Positions 31,143 to 38,683 of a stretch of DNA of 64,000 nucleotides are shown here, piece after piece. The stretch's first letter is position 1; each line of letters starts with the position of its first letter. The DNA is from Bacillus sp. HSf4. GTDB lineage: Bacteria; Bacillota; Bacilli; Bacillales; Bacillaceae. The notes beneath the pieces were generated by a model. That model was given only the letters and a program-made list of their open reading frames with translations. It did not search any database and was not told the DNA's origin. A program made the position numbers and the translations under genes. The stretch spans positions 2,034,001-2,098,000 of the forward strand of contig NZ_CP120679.1 in the NCBI RefSeq assembly GCF_029537375.1, read 5' to 3'.

Positions 31143-32384
31143 TCATTCGCCTGTATCTAAAATTCTTTTTTCCCCGGTTATCTCCTGGATCGGGGCGATG
31201 TTTTGCGTGAATTCCAAAGTGCCGATGTAGTTGTTGTTTTCATCGCGTACGGCAAAGTAACGGATGAAAACATATTTATCTTTAAACTTGATCCAAAAAT
31301 CTTCGACATCTTTTTTGCCCGATTTAAAATCGTCGAGAAGCTTGTTGACAATATGAACGCTTGCCGGTGGATGGCAGTTTTGGACGGTGCGCCCGATCAC
31401 TGCTTTTGTCCTTGCAAAAATCCGTTCTTTACCGTGGGAAAAGTAGCGGACCACATCGTTTTCATCGATAAAGGTGAGGTCAACAGGAAGGTGATTCAGC
31501 ATATGTTCAAGCTGTGTTACAGATAAAATACCTGTTGGAAGTCTGACATATCCGCTGGCTGTTTCTTCATTTATGTTGATCTGGTGCCGTTCAGGCTGCC
31601 AGACGGCTTCGGGGGCTGTCAGACAGTAGCCGATTTCATCGCTTTCCGCCGCGATTTTCAGCCATTCATCCTCGGTCAATGTCCGGAGGGCCATCGGCAG
31701 AAGAATATTCTCTTCTTTGTAGATCATTTCTGTGCCTTCATTGATGATAAAGCCGATCTCGCGAATGACGTCATCTTTTTTATCAGATGTGTAGTGTTCC
31801 AATAAGCGCTTGGCTTCTTTGATGCTTTTGCGGATGAAATCATCAACAGCCCACATCACTTGACTCGGCCCGTTGATCCCGTACTTTTCTAAGTAGGGGA
31901 AAAGGAGGTTTTCTTTTCTGCTGTAATGTTTGTCGACATCGGCCAGCAAATGTAAGTCTCCGATCAGCTTGTGTATGTTTTCCTGATTGTCTTCCTTTTC
32001 AAAACGATCGAGATGGAGCTGGATCTTAAAATTCAACAGAAGATCGAGTTCTTTATTTTCCTTTATAAACGTATGAACAGGATGGCCGGGCTCTTTGTCA
32101 GCCTCCGGTTTGTGAATATCGTCAATCGAACCTTTGAAAACGGAAGCGTGGACGGAACAGAGCTCCCGGATTTCTTCAGGCTTGATGCCTTCTTCCTTCA
32201 TTAACGCCTGCTCCAATTGGGCGATTTCCTCGGCAGTGACAGATCCGAAAGCTTTTTTAAACCGCTCTTTTACCACTTCAAGAGATTTTCCTTTATGAAG
32301 GTCAATGATGATGTCTTTGAGCTGCTGTTTTTTTTCGCTTGACATTTCCCGATGTTCTTCCCGGTTGTTGATGAATTCGCTCAT
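31143..32384 (-). CDS. DUF438/hemerythrin-like/PAS protein
   Basis: 413 residues in three parts: DUF438 N-terminal domain (about 15-85), a hemerythrin-like HHE helical bundle (about 95-235, with HPVHTF, HLLADVDKHYSRKENLLFPYLE and EENILLPM, candidate Fe-binding His/Glu), and a C-terminal PAS domain (about 290-405, LTFIDENDVVRYFS... GRTVQNCHPP). Such proteins are thought to sense or scavenge O2/NO, but no role is proven. ATG 32384 follows AAAGGAG by 7 bases and overlaps the upstream stop (ATGA). Fnr-type promoter upstream. Confidence 0.85.
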   Translation of the reverse strand: MSEFINNREEHREMSSEKKQQLKDIIIDLHKGKSLEVVKERFKKAFGSVTAEEIAQLEQALMKEEGIKPEEIRELCSVHASVFKGSIDDIHKPEADKEPGHPVHTFIKENKELDLLLNFKIQLHLDRFEKEDNQENIHKLIGDLHLLADVDKHYSRKENLLFPYLEKYGINGPSQVMWAVDDFIRKSIKEAKRLLEHYTSDKKDDVIREIGFIINEGTEMIYKEENILLPMALRTLTEDEWLKIAAESDEIGYCLTAPEAVWQPERHQININEETASGYVRLPTGILSVTQLEHMLNHLPVDLTFIDENDVVRYFSHGKERIFARTKAVIGRTVQNCHPPASVHIVNKLLDDFKSGKKDVEDFWIKFKDKYVFIRYFAVRDENNNYIGTLEFTQNIAPIQEITGEKRILDTGE

Positions 32385-32623
32385 TGTTTGTCTCCTTTCC
32401 AAACGGGGTCAAATCCGTGCGCTTTTAATTTGTCTAAGACAAGCGTCAGGTCAATTTGTTTCATCCGCGCGCCCTTAGGTATTGTCATGATGCGCCCGGC
32501 GGTTTCAAGCATTCCCGGCTTTGTGATATGTTCAAAGCCGACGGCCTTCATCAAGGTTTTGATTTCAGGATGCTGTGTGCAAAGTTCATAAACAGACTCA
32601 TTCAGATCAATGGTTTTCTTCAG
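32381..32623 (-). CDS. DUF1858 protein with non-standard start codon
   Basis: An 80-residue frame matching DUF1858: MKKTIDLNESVYELCTQHPE, then KPGMLETAGRIMTIPKGARM. The frame upstream is closed by TGA at 32632-32630. No ATG, GTG or TTG exists before residue 24, so translation must begin at CTG (32623) or ATT (32626). A near-complete Shine-Dalgarno AAGGATGTGATC lies directly upstream. DUF1858 is often paired with DUF438/hemerythrin genes, here by ATGA overlap. It may bind a cofactor; function unknown. Confidence 0.75.
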   Translation of the reverse strand: MKKTIDLNESVYELCTQHPEIKTLMKAVGFEHITKPGMLETAGRIMTIPKGARMKQIDLTLVLDKLKAHGFDPVWKGDKQ

Positions 32624-32660
32624 AATGGATCACATCCTTTTGAAATTGATGATCTCTCAC

Positions 32661-32710
32661 TGTCTTTACGATAATACAGGGCGGCGGAGAAAATTGTGAC
32701 GCAGATCACA
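32661..32710 (-). promoter_or_regulatory. Fnr-type promoter of DUF1858-DUF438
   Basis: Perfect TGTGA-CGCAGA-TCACA (32695-32710); -10 TATCGT (32673-32668) 21 bases away. The box lies next to the 3' end of the radical SAM gene. Confidence 0.75.
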
Positions 32711-32714
32711 AAGA

Positions 32715-33818
32715 TTAGCGCAATGCTTTCGGAATATAAATGCAGCTCGGGTCGCTTTCCAAATAGTCACCTGTCAGAGCATATGCCCGTGAGCGAGAAC
32801 CTCCGCAAACATGGCGGAATTCGCAGACACCGCATTTTCCTTTCAATATGTCTGGATTTCTTAGATCTTTAAAGATCGCTGACTCGCAATAAATATCGGC
32901 CAGCGGCTGCTCACGGACGTTTCCGGCTTGAACCGGCAGGAGTCCGCTCGGATACACATCACCGATATGGGAGATGAACATAAAGCCATTTCCGTCATTC
33001 ACGCCCTTAGGAGCGCGTCCCAAGCCGCCGATCACATCGATTTTGCCTTTTTCTAAAGCGTGCTCGTAGCGGATCTGCATGTGGGGATCTTTCGCTTCAC
33101 GCATTTTTTGCTGAATCACGACCCGTCTATAGTGCTGAGCCGCTGTTGTTTTAATATCGAAAGGCGCTTCTTTGGCCAAGCGGCTGAGCCACAAAAATGC
33201 TTTTTCGTGTTGGACGGGAGAAATCATGTCTTCCCGTTTGGCGCGCCCGGTCGGAACAAGGAAAAAGACGCTCCACAGCACGCAATCCAATCCTTCAATC
33301 AGCTGTGCCATTTCCTCCAAATAATCGATGTTATATGTTGAAATGACGGTGTTGATCTGCAGGGGCAAACCGAACGCATGGATGTGCCGAATGGCGTCCA
33401 TCGTTAAATCAAAAGATCCGTCTGTCCCCCTAAAATGATCATGGATCTCGCGGTTCGGTCCGTCCAGGCTGAAAGCCCAGCGCGATAAGCCGAGATCTTT
33501 GGCGGTTTTGATCGCTTCCTTCGTGACATTCGGTGTCGCGCTCGGTGTCATGGATATCCGGACCCCTTTTTGGACGGCATACTCAATGATGTCGAAAACA
33601 TCTTCTCTCATTAATGGGTCGCCTCCGGTCAGGACCAAAAGAGGGTTGTTCATGGCATGGATTTGATCGATCAATTCTTTTCCTTCCTGAAGGGAGAGCT
33701 CCCGCGGATCCCGCATATTTTGCGCAGATGCCCGGCAATGAAGGCACTTCAGCTCACAAGCTCTTGTCAGTTCCCAGATGACGATAAACGGAGCTTTCTG
33801 AAAATCACAATGTATCAT
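32715..33818 (-). CDS. Radical SAM/SPASM protein of the nar island
   Basis: 367 residues. N-terminal radical SAM core with CELKCLHC (CxxxCxxC, near residue 22), GGDPL SAM-binding motif, and a C-terminal SPASM-type cysteine set CGVCEFRHVCGG...C binding extra Fe-S. It resembles NirJ/AhbD-type haem-modifying enzymes (the TIGR04053 group as I recall). The island has no nitrite reductase, so a d1-haem role has no partner in view. ATG 33818 with AAAGGAC upstream is chosen over 33896. Confidence 0.8.
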   Translation of the reverse strand: MIHCDFQKAPFIVIWELTRACELKCLHCRASAQNMRDPRELSLQEGKELIDQIHAMNNPLLVLTGGDPLMREDVFDIIEYAVQKGVRISMTPSATPNVTKEAIKTAKDLGLSRWAFSLDGPNREIHDHFRGTDGSFDLTMDAIRHIHAFGLPLQINTVISTYNIDYLEEMAQLIEGLDCVLWSVFFLVPTGRAKREDMISPVQHEKAFLWLSRLAKEAPFDIKTTAAQHYRRVVIQQKMREAKDPHMQIRYEHALEKGKIDVIGGLGRAPKGVNDGNGFMFISHIGDVYPSGLLPVQAGNVREQPLADIYCESAIFKDLRNPDILKGKCGVCEFRHVCGGSRSRAYALTGDYLESDPSCIYIPKALR

Positions 33819-33847
33819 GGTTGATCTGTCCTTTCCTAAAGAGCATT

Positions 33848-33897
33848 CATCTGTAGCGTAGCGGAAATAGAGGAGAAAAAAAGTTAAGTAGATCACA
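33848..33897 (-). promoter_or_regulatory. Fnr-type promoter of the radical SAM gene
   Basis: AGTTA-N6-TCACA (33882-33897); -10 TACGCT (33860-33855) at the same 21-base distance. Weaker match than its neighbours. Confidence 0.55.
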
Positions 33898-33902
33898 TTT
33901 CA

Positions 33903-33936
33903 AAAAAAGAAGAGAAGGGGGGCCGCCCTTCTCAAT
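33903..33936 (-). terminator. Terminator of arfM
   Basis: GAGAAGGGCGG / CCCCCCTTCTC stem and T run on the minus strand, overlapping the gene end. Confidence 0.7.
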
Positions 33937-34399
33937 CGTCGTCTTCTGAAGAGGAGTGGAGATAGCGTAAAAACAGCTGATAGGAACAAAATAAATTTTG
34001 CTGAAGCAGAATGAGAAAGTTCACTTGCAGCTGTTTATTGTAGGTCATCATTTTTTTGAATATATGAAAAGGAATTTCAAGAACAGCGGTTTCTGCGGTG
34101 GTTTTGACCGAAATAAACGGAGATAAAAACGGCTCTCCCTTTTGGTCGATGGGAAAAACATCGCCCTTTTCCCATTCGGCGATGGTGCGGGCTTCCTCCG
34201 GAAGCCTTCTGTCCGAAAATTGAACTTCTCCTTTTAACACAAAATAGACGGCTTGTGCATGAAGGAACGACCGGGAAGGGCGGGATGAGGCGATATCAAT
34301 CACCTTTCCGTTTTTCAGCAGTTTTTTGACGATGGGGAGGGGCACCCCGAAAAACATCGGAAGATTTTTCAAGAATAATAAATAGTCAAACCGGTCCAT
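33932..34399 (-). CDS. arfM: Anaerobic respiration/fermentation modulator ArfM-like
   Basis: 155 residues forming a cNMP-binding-like beta-roll (about 15-130) without any DNA-binding helix. It matches ArfM/YwiD of the B. subtilis nar region, which modulates nasDEF, hmp and fermentative genes under anaerobiosis. AGGAGGATG overlaps the start region. An Fnr box lies upstream. How it acts is not known. Confidence 0.8.
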   Translation of the reverse strand: MDRFDYLLFLKNLPMFFGVPLPIVKKLLKNGKVIDIASSRPSRSFLHAQAVYFVLKGEVQFSDRRLPEEARTIAEWEKGDVFPIDQKGEPFLSPFISVKTTAETAVLEIPFHIFKKMMTYNKQLQVNFLILLQQNLFCSYQLFLRYLHSSSEDDD

Positions 34400-34421
34400 A
34401 GAACATCCTCCTTCTATATGT

Positions 34422-34471
34422 TAGCTCAAGTATAGAGTGACAGGCTATAAATGGCAGTGATATAATTCACA
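34422..34471 (-). promoter_or_regulatory. Fnr-type promoter of arfM
   Basis: AGTGA-TATAAT-TCACA (34456-34471); -10 TATACT (34434-34429), 21-base gap. Confidence 0.75.
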
Positions 34472-34477
34472 CTTCTG

Positions 34478-34527
34478 TATGCAAAATGTCACTTTGTGAT
34501 AGAGTGAAACTTTTTATAATGGAATAG
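34478..34527 (+). promoter_or_regulatory. ywiC promoter with degenerate Fnr-type site
   Basis: TATAAT at 34515-34520. The 16-mer TATGC-N6-TCACT (34478-34493) is centred exactly 41.5 bases upstream of the inferred start; one half-site is good, the other 3 of 5. Confidence 0.4.
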
Positions 34528-34542
34528 AAGGGAGGATGTCTG

Positions 34543-35265
34543 ATGAAAGTGTTGATACCGAAGCAGCACGGCGCCTGGGCGATGCTTGCGGTTCCTTTTA
34601 TTCTCGGTGTGGTTGGCGGCGGAGCGGATGGCCGGCATGTACCGCTGTTTATCGGTTGGCTGTTTTTGTACCTGGCTGCTTTTCCTGTGACGATGATGGT
34701 GAAAAAGAAGAAAACTGCTTATTATCAAAAATGGGCGTGGGTCTACAGCATTCCGGCCGTCTCGTTTCTGGTTATTGCCGTATGGATGGAACCGGGACTC
34801 GTGCTCTTGGGAGTCTCTCTGTTTCCGCTGTTTCTCATCAATCTTTATTATGCGAAAACAAACAACGACAGGGCGCTGTTGAACGATATCGCGGCGATCG
34901 GCGTGTTCAGCGCGGGAGGAGTAGCAAGCTATTGGATCGGTGCCGGGATGCTGGACGGCTGGGCATGGTTCATTTTCATTCAATCGATCCTGTTTTTCAC
35001 CGGCAGCGCCTTTTACGTCAAATCGATGATCCGCGAAAAGAAAAACAAGCGGTTTAAATGGTATTCTTGGGGCTATCATACGGTCCTGCCGATTTTGTCG
35101 TTGGGGTTTGGAGCCGGGTGGGCTGTTGTCGGATTGATTCCGAGCAGCATCAGAGCTTGGCTTTTTTACGGGCGGAAACTGTCGGTGAAGAAAATCGGGA
35201 TCTTTGAATTGGTGAATGCCTGCGTGTTTTTGACAGTGGTCAGCGTCTTTTTGCTGAGAATATAA
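34543..35265 (+). CDS. ywiC: YwiC-like membrane protein
   Basis: 240 residues, six to eight membrane helices. Opens with MKVLIPKQHGAWAMLAVPFI, the KQHGAWAM signature of the YwiC-like family; some members resemble UbiA-type prenyltransferases. In B. subtilis ywiC is beside fnr and arfM. GGGAGGATGTCTG precedes the ATG. Function unknown. Divergent from arfM, convergent with fnr. Confidence 0.85.
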   Translation: MKVLIPKQHGAWAMLAVPFILGVVGGGADGRHVPLFIGWLFLYLAAFPVTMMVKKKKTAYYQKWAWVYSIPAVSFLVIAVWMEPGLVLLGVSLFPLFLINLYYAKTNNDRALLNDIAAIGVFSAGGVASYWIGAGMLDGWAWFIFIQSILFFTGSAFYVKSMIREKKNKRFKWYSWGYHTVLPILSLGFGAGWAVVGLIPSSIRAWLFYGRKLSVKKIGIFELVNACVFLTVVSVFLLRI

Positions 35266-35303
35266 AAACAAGGACAATTCGTTGCTCTGTCCTTGTTTAT
35301 TCT
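35266..35303. terminator. Bidirectional terminator between ywiC and fnr
   Basis: AAACAAGGACA / TGTCCTTGTTT stem with flanking A and T runs. Confidence 0.85.
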
Positions 35304-35309
35304 CTGTTT

Positions 35310-36023
35310 TTAGTCGATGTTACATATTTCGAGAGGGCAGTTTTCACAGTCGATTTCACGCTTTAAATGGTTGAGCTGGTGGATGACGATTTTTCCGGAA
35401 TCTTCAATTGAAATGACACCGGTTTTCCTAAGATCGCTCAGCATGCGGTTGATGCTTTCTCTAGCGGCCGCACAAAATTTCGCCAGCTCCTGATTTGTCA
35501 GCACGATGTTGATGAGAATGCCGTCGCTTCGCGTGATGCCGTAGCTGTTCGCAAGGCGGATCAAGGTGGAGTACAGCGCGCCTTTCTTGCCATTGAGAAG
35601 AAGGTCGCGGATTTTGGATTGGATTTTTCGCAAATGAGTGCTCATCCATTTCATGAATTCAAAGGTTAAGGCACCATTTTGAATCAGTTCTTTTTCGAGC
35701 TTTTCTTTATTGATGACCAATACTTCTCCATCCAAGAGGACTTTAGCGCTCAGCATATATTTCGCTTCATCAGAAAAAAGCGTCAGCTCCCCGACAATAT
35801 CATTTTTTTTGCACATTCTCAGTGTCAGTTCTTTTCCGTCAGACGTTAATTTACCGATTTGGACGAGTCCTGACTGAATGAGATACAGTTCTTCAGCATC
35901 CATGCCTTCTTGAAAAAGGAATGTATCCTGCCGGATTTTTCTTTTCGTACTGATCGATTCCAATAAATGATACAGATCGGCTGAGAGCAAATCTGTGTCG
36001 GATTTTCGAATAGACATGTTCAT
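35310..36023 (-). CDS. fnr: Anaerobic regulator Fnr
   Basis: 237-residue Crp-family activator. cNMP-binding-like sensor domain (about 20-130), dimer helix, and winged helix with CAAARESINRMLSDL recognition helix. Unlike E. coli FNR, the Fe-S cysteines are C-terminal: C226, C229, C234 (DCENCPLEIC), the Bacillus type. It activates nitrate respiration when the 4Fe-4S cluster is intact. A terminator separates it from narK. No class II Fnr box is found at its own promoter; TACAAT at 36054-36049 is a possible -10. Confidence 0.95.
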   Translation of the reverse strand: MNMSIRKSDTDLLSADLYHLLESISTKRKIRQDTFLFQEGMDAEELYLIQSGLVQIGKLTSDGKELTLRMCKKNDIVGELTLFSDEAKYMLSAKVLLDGEVLVINKEKLEKELIQNGALTFEFMKWMSTHLRKIQSKIRDLLLNGKKGALYSTLIRLANSYGITRSDGILINIVLTNQELAKFCAAARESINRMLSDLRKTGVISIEDSGKIVIHQLNHLKREIDCENCPLEICNID

Positions 36024-36120
36024 TGAGTGTCACCCCTTTTGCAGTTCTATTGTAACGTTAACTTGAGCCCGTTCAGCCTTTTAAAAATAACAATCTTGTG
36101 AACGTGAATCTAAAGTCCTG

Positions 36121-36150
36121 AAAAAACCTGAGACCAATAGTCTCAGGTTC
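36121..36150 (-). terminator. Terminator between narK and fnr
   Basis: On the minus strand AACCTGAGAC tattg GTCTCAGGTT then TTTTTT. Confidence 0.85.
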
Positions 36151-36165
36151 TTCATATTCCGGCTT

Positions 36166-37353
36166 TTATATATTGTTTGTGTTTGTTTTCGATGCCGAAT
36201 TTCTCATGTCCTGAAAGTACATCCATGCCACAATCACAAAGCTGGCAAGCGCCGCTTCAGACAGCGCCATGAAGCCGATCGCATACTGGCCTGTCGCCTG
36301 AAAAACGCTCGATAGGATGAGCGGCGGGAAAAAGCCTCCTAAACCGCCCATCGCTGAGACGATGCCATTGACAATTCCCGCCTGGTTTGTCGGAAAGTAG
36401 AACGGGACCAATTTAAAGACGACACCATTGCCGATTCCCGCGCATACGGCAACGGTCAAAACACCGAAACCGTAAAGCGTCAGGTCTGGAGAAAAGGCCA
36501 GTAAAACACCTGATAATGTGCATCCTGCGAATACATACATTAAGAGTTTCAGCGGATTGAACTTATCCGCAAGCCAGCCGCCGACAGGTCTGAGAAAAGT
36601 GGCGACGGCGATGAAGCCGGCGGTTCTAATTCCCGAATCGACGGGATCCAGTCCGAAGTTGTTGACAAGAAAGTTCGGCAGATAGACGGTGAAAGCTACA
36701 AAGGAACCGAATGTGATAAAGTAAAACAAGCTTAAAAACCAAAGCTTTTGATTGCGGTAGACGGCCTTCATTTGATCCTTGACAGAAACGGTGATCCGCT
36801 TTTCTTTTGGATCTCCAAATAAAAAGTTCAGCAAGGCAAATGCGGCGACTAAAATCAGAAACATCCGGACCGTATTCGACCATCCTATCGCTTTGGCGAT
36901 CACGGGAGCGGAAAATGTGGTAATCGCCGTTCCGATGTTTCCGGCACCATAGATGCCGTTTACAAAACCGTGTTTTTCTTTAGGATAATACTTCGGCAGC
37001 GATGTCACACCGATAGAGAAGACCGCTCCGCTGATCCCAAGGAAAAAACCGCCGATGATTAAATCGGACAAAGAATCTGCAGTGCTGATCCAAAAGATCG
37101 GGAATAGAAGCAGCAAAAAACTGATCATAAACGTCATTCTTGCTCCAAATTTGTTTGTGTAGTACCCAAGCGGAACCCGGAGCAGGGATCCAAGGATGAC
37201 CGGGATCGCGGTAACGAGGGAGATTTGGCTTTCAGTCAGAGCGATATCTTGTTTAATGTGAGGCATGAGGGAAGAAATCAACACCCAAACCATAAATCCT
37301 GCCACCAAACTAATTGACTGCAGCGGCAATTGCATTTTTTGACGTTTTACCAT
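36166..37353 (-). CDS. narK: Nitrite extrusion / nitrate transport protein NarK
   Basis: 395-residue major facilitator with 12 helices and the nitrate/nitrite porter signatures GNIGTAITTFSAPVIAKAIG and GGLGGFFPPL. It exports nitrite made by NarGHI or exchanges it for nitrate. Upstream of fnr in the same direction, with a perfect Fnr box. Confidence 0.93.
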   Translation of the reverse strand: MVKRQKMQLPLQSISLVAGFMVWVLISSLMPHIKQDIALTESQISLVTAIPVILGSLLRVPLGYYTNKFGARMTFMISFLLLLFPIFWISTADSLSDLIIGGFFLGISGAVFSIGVTSLPKYYPKEKHGFVNGIYGAGNIGTAITTFSAPVIAKAIGWSNTVRMFLILVAAFALLNFLFGDPKEKRITVSVKDQMKAVYRNQKLWFLSLFYFITFGSFVAFTVYLPNFLVNNFGLDPVDSGIRTAGFIAVATFLRPVGGWLADKFNPLKLLMYVFAGCTLSGVLLAFSPDLTLYGFGVLTVAVCAGIGNGVVFKLVPFYFPTNQAGIVNGIVSAMGGLGGFFPPLILSSVFQATGQYAIGFMALSEAALASFVIVAWMYFQDMRNSASKTNTNNI

Positions 37354-37399
37354 TAGGGAATACTCCTTTCAAAGAGAAAAATGAAATATTTCATTGGCA

Positions 37400-37449
37400 T
37401 GTTTTTATCTTACAAAATGTCTTTCAAAAACAATGTGAACAACATCACA
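37400..37449 (-). promoter_or_regulatory. narK promoter with perfect Fnr box
   Basis: TGTGA-ACAACA-TCACA (37434-37449); -10 TAAGAT (37412-37407), 21 bases away. Confidence 0.85.
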
Positions 37450-37520
37450 CGTTCAAGATGATAAGATGGTGTTGAATAGGCGGTCAGGCAAAAGAAATGA
37501 GAAAATCACAAAAATAGGTC

Positions 37521-37534
37521 GTTCATTGATGAAC
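37521..37534. promoter_or_regulatory. Perfect 14-bp palindrome upstream of DUF2164/crp gene pair
   Basis: GTTCATTGATGAAC, arms GTTCA/TGAAC. Could be a regulator operator; not an Fnr-type sequence. Confidence 0.35.
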
Positions 37535-37572
37535 ATTTTCGTTTATCATGAAAAGAAAAAGGAGTGCTAGGC

Positions 37573-37812
37573 GTGTTTTTACAGCTGACACAGGAAGAAA
37601 AACAGGCGATGATGAATGAGATCAAACGTTTTTACCTTGAAGAGAGGGGAGAAGACGTCGGAGATATTGCGGCGATTCAGACGTTTGAATTTATCAAGGA
37701 AAAGCTTGGTCCTTACTTTTACAATCAGGCGTTAAAAGACAGCCGCAAGGTCGTGGAAGAAAAAGCGGCGGCGATAGAAGAGGAGCTTTTTGCACTGGAA
37801 AGGCGCCTTTGA
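37573..37812 (+). CDS. DUF2164 protein
   Basis: 79-residue helical protein containing the DUF2164 pattern (EIKRFYLEERGEDVGDIAA; LGPYFYNQALKDSR). GTG 37573 has GGAGTG 8 bases before it; the GTG at 37564 overlaps that site. Function unknown. It lies 42 bases before the Crp-family gene, likely in one transcript. Confidence 0.78.
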   Translation: MFLQLTQEEKQAMMNEIKRFYLEERGEDVGDIAAIQTFEFIKEKLGPYFYNQALKDSRKVVEEKAAAIEEELFALERRL

Positions 37813-37854
37813 CAGGGGGCTTAAAGGCAGTCATTTGAAGGGATTGAGTTTGCG

Positions 37855-38520
37855 ATGGAATTTTTGAAGCAGTTCCTGATTTTCAGCGATTTGAATGACG
37901 AAGAGTTCAAACAGATTGAACAGATCGCATCAAAGCGCAAATATCAGCCGAGAATGTTTGTTTTCATGGAAGGGGAAGAGCGGGAGGCCGTTTTTTTCAT
38001 CAAATCGGGGCTAGTGAAAGCGTATAAGATTGATGAAGACGGCAATGAGCAAGTCATTTCCCTTCTGCAAAGCGGAGAGATGTTCCCGCACGTCGGTTTT
38101 TTTGACCGCTCCCCATACCCGGCAACGGCTGAAGCGGTTCAGGAAACCGAATTAATCGTGATCCGGATTGACGATTTTAATCATCTGCTCATGACATATC
38201 CGGAGATGACGATAAAGGTTATGAACCTGATGGGCAAAAAAATCCTTGACCTGCAGGAACGCATTCAAGGATTTATTTCCAAAGATGTGCAGCACCGGCT
38301 GATGCACGCCTTAGAGAAGTTAGCGGCTGAACACGGGGTGCGAAAAGGAAAAGACGTCTATATCAATTTGCCGATCACCAATCAGGATTTTGCCAATATG
38401 GTCGGAACATCAAGGGAAACGATCAACCGCACATTGAATGAAATGAAAAAGAAAAAGCTGCTGTCCGCCGACAGAAGCGGGATTCTGATACATGATTCAG
38501 ATTGGCTGAAAAGGCTCTAG
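37855..38520 (+). CDS. Second Crp/Fnr-family regulator, cysteine-free
   Basis: 221 residues: beta-roll sensor (about 5-120), dimer helix, winged helix with VGTSRETINRTLNEM. There is no cysteine at all, so it cannot carry an Fe-S cluster; DNR/NnrR-like NO or haem sensing is possible but unproven. Its RETINR helix has the same R-E-x-x-x-R layout as Fnr (RESINR), so it may bind the same TGTGA boxes. It sits directly upstream of norB, which suggests a role in NO response. Confidence 0.82.
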   Translation: MEFLKQFLIFSDLNDEEFKQIEQIASKRKYQPRMFVFMEGEEREAVFFIKSGLVKAYKIDEDGNEQVISLLQSGEMFPHVGFFDRSPYPATAEAVQETELIVIRIDDFNHLLMTYPEMTIKVMNLMGKKILDLQERIQGFISKDVQHRLMHALEKLAAEHGVRKGKDVYINLPITNQDFANMVGTSRETINRTLNEMKKKKLLSADRSGILIHDSDWLKRL

Positions 38521-38607
38521 TTGTATGCCTTTGCCGCACCGCACCATCAGGCTTTCCTTTGATAAGGGGAGCCTGATTTTTTGAATTCACAAATCTGCCA
38601 TCTTTTA

Positions 38608-38657
38608 AGTGATCTGGTTCACAACCGGTACTCTCAATATCCAGTATCTTAGGACAT
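38608..38657 (+). promoter_or_regulatory. norB promoter with Fnr-type box
   Basis: AGTGA-TCTGGT-TCACA (38608-38623); -10 TATCTT (38645-38650), 21-base gap, inferred start 38657. Confidence 0.75.
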
Positions 38658-38683
38658 GCAAATTGAGAAAGGAGTGAACCATC

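Noticed and set aside
34489..35277. 262-codon minus-strand frame opposite ywiC
   Set aside because: It lies entirely over the ywiC gene, has low-complexity His/Gln/Arg-rich content typical of an antisense shadow, and has no ribosome binding site.
36024..36120. Fnr box upstream of fnr itself
   Set aside because: TTCACGTTCACA is present but no TGTGA partner lies at the right distance, and the -41.5 geometry does not fit.
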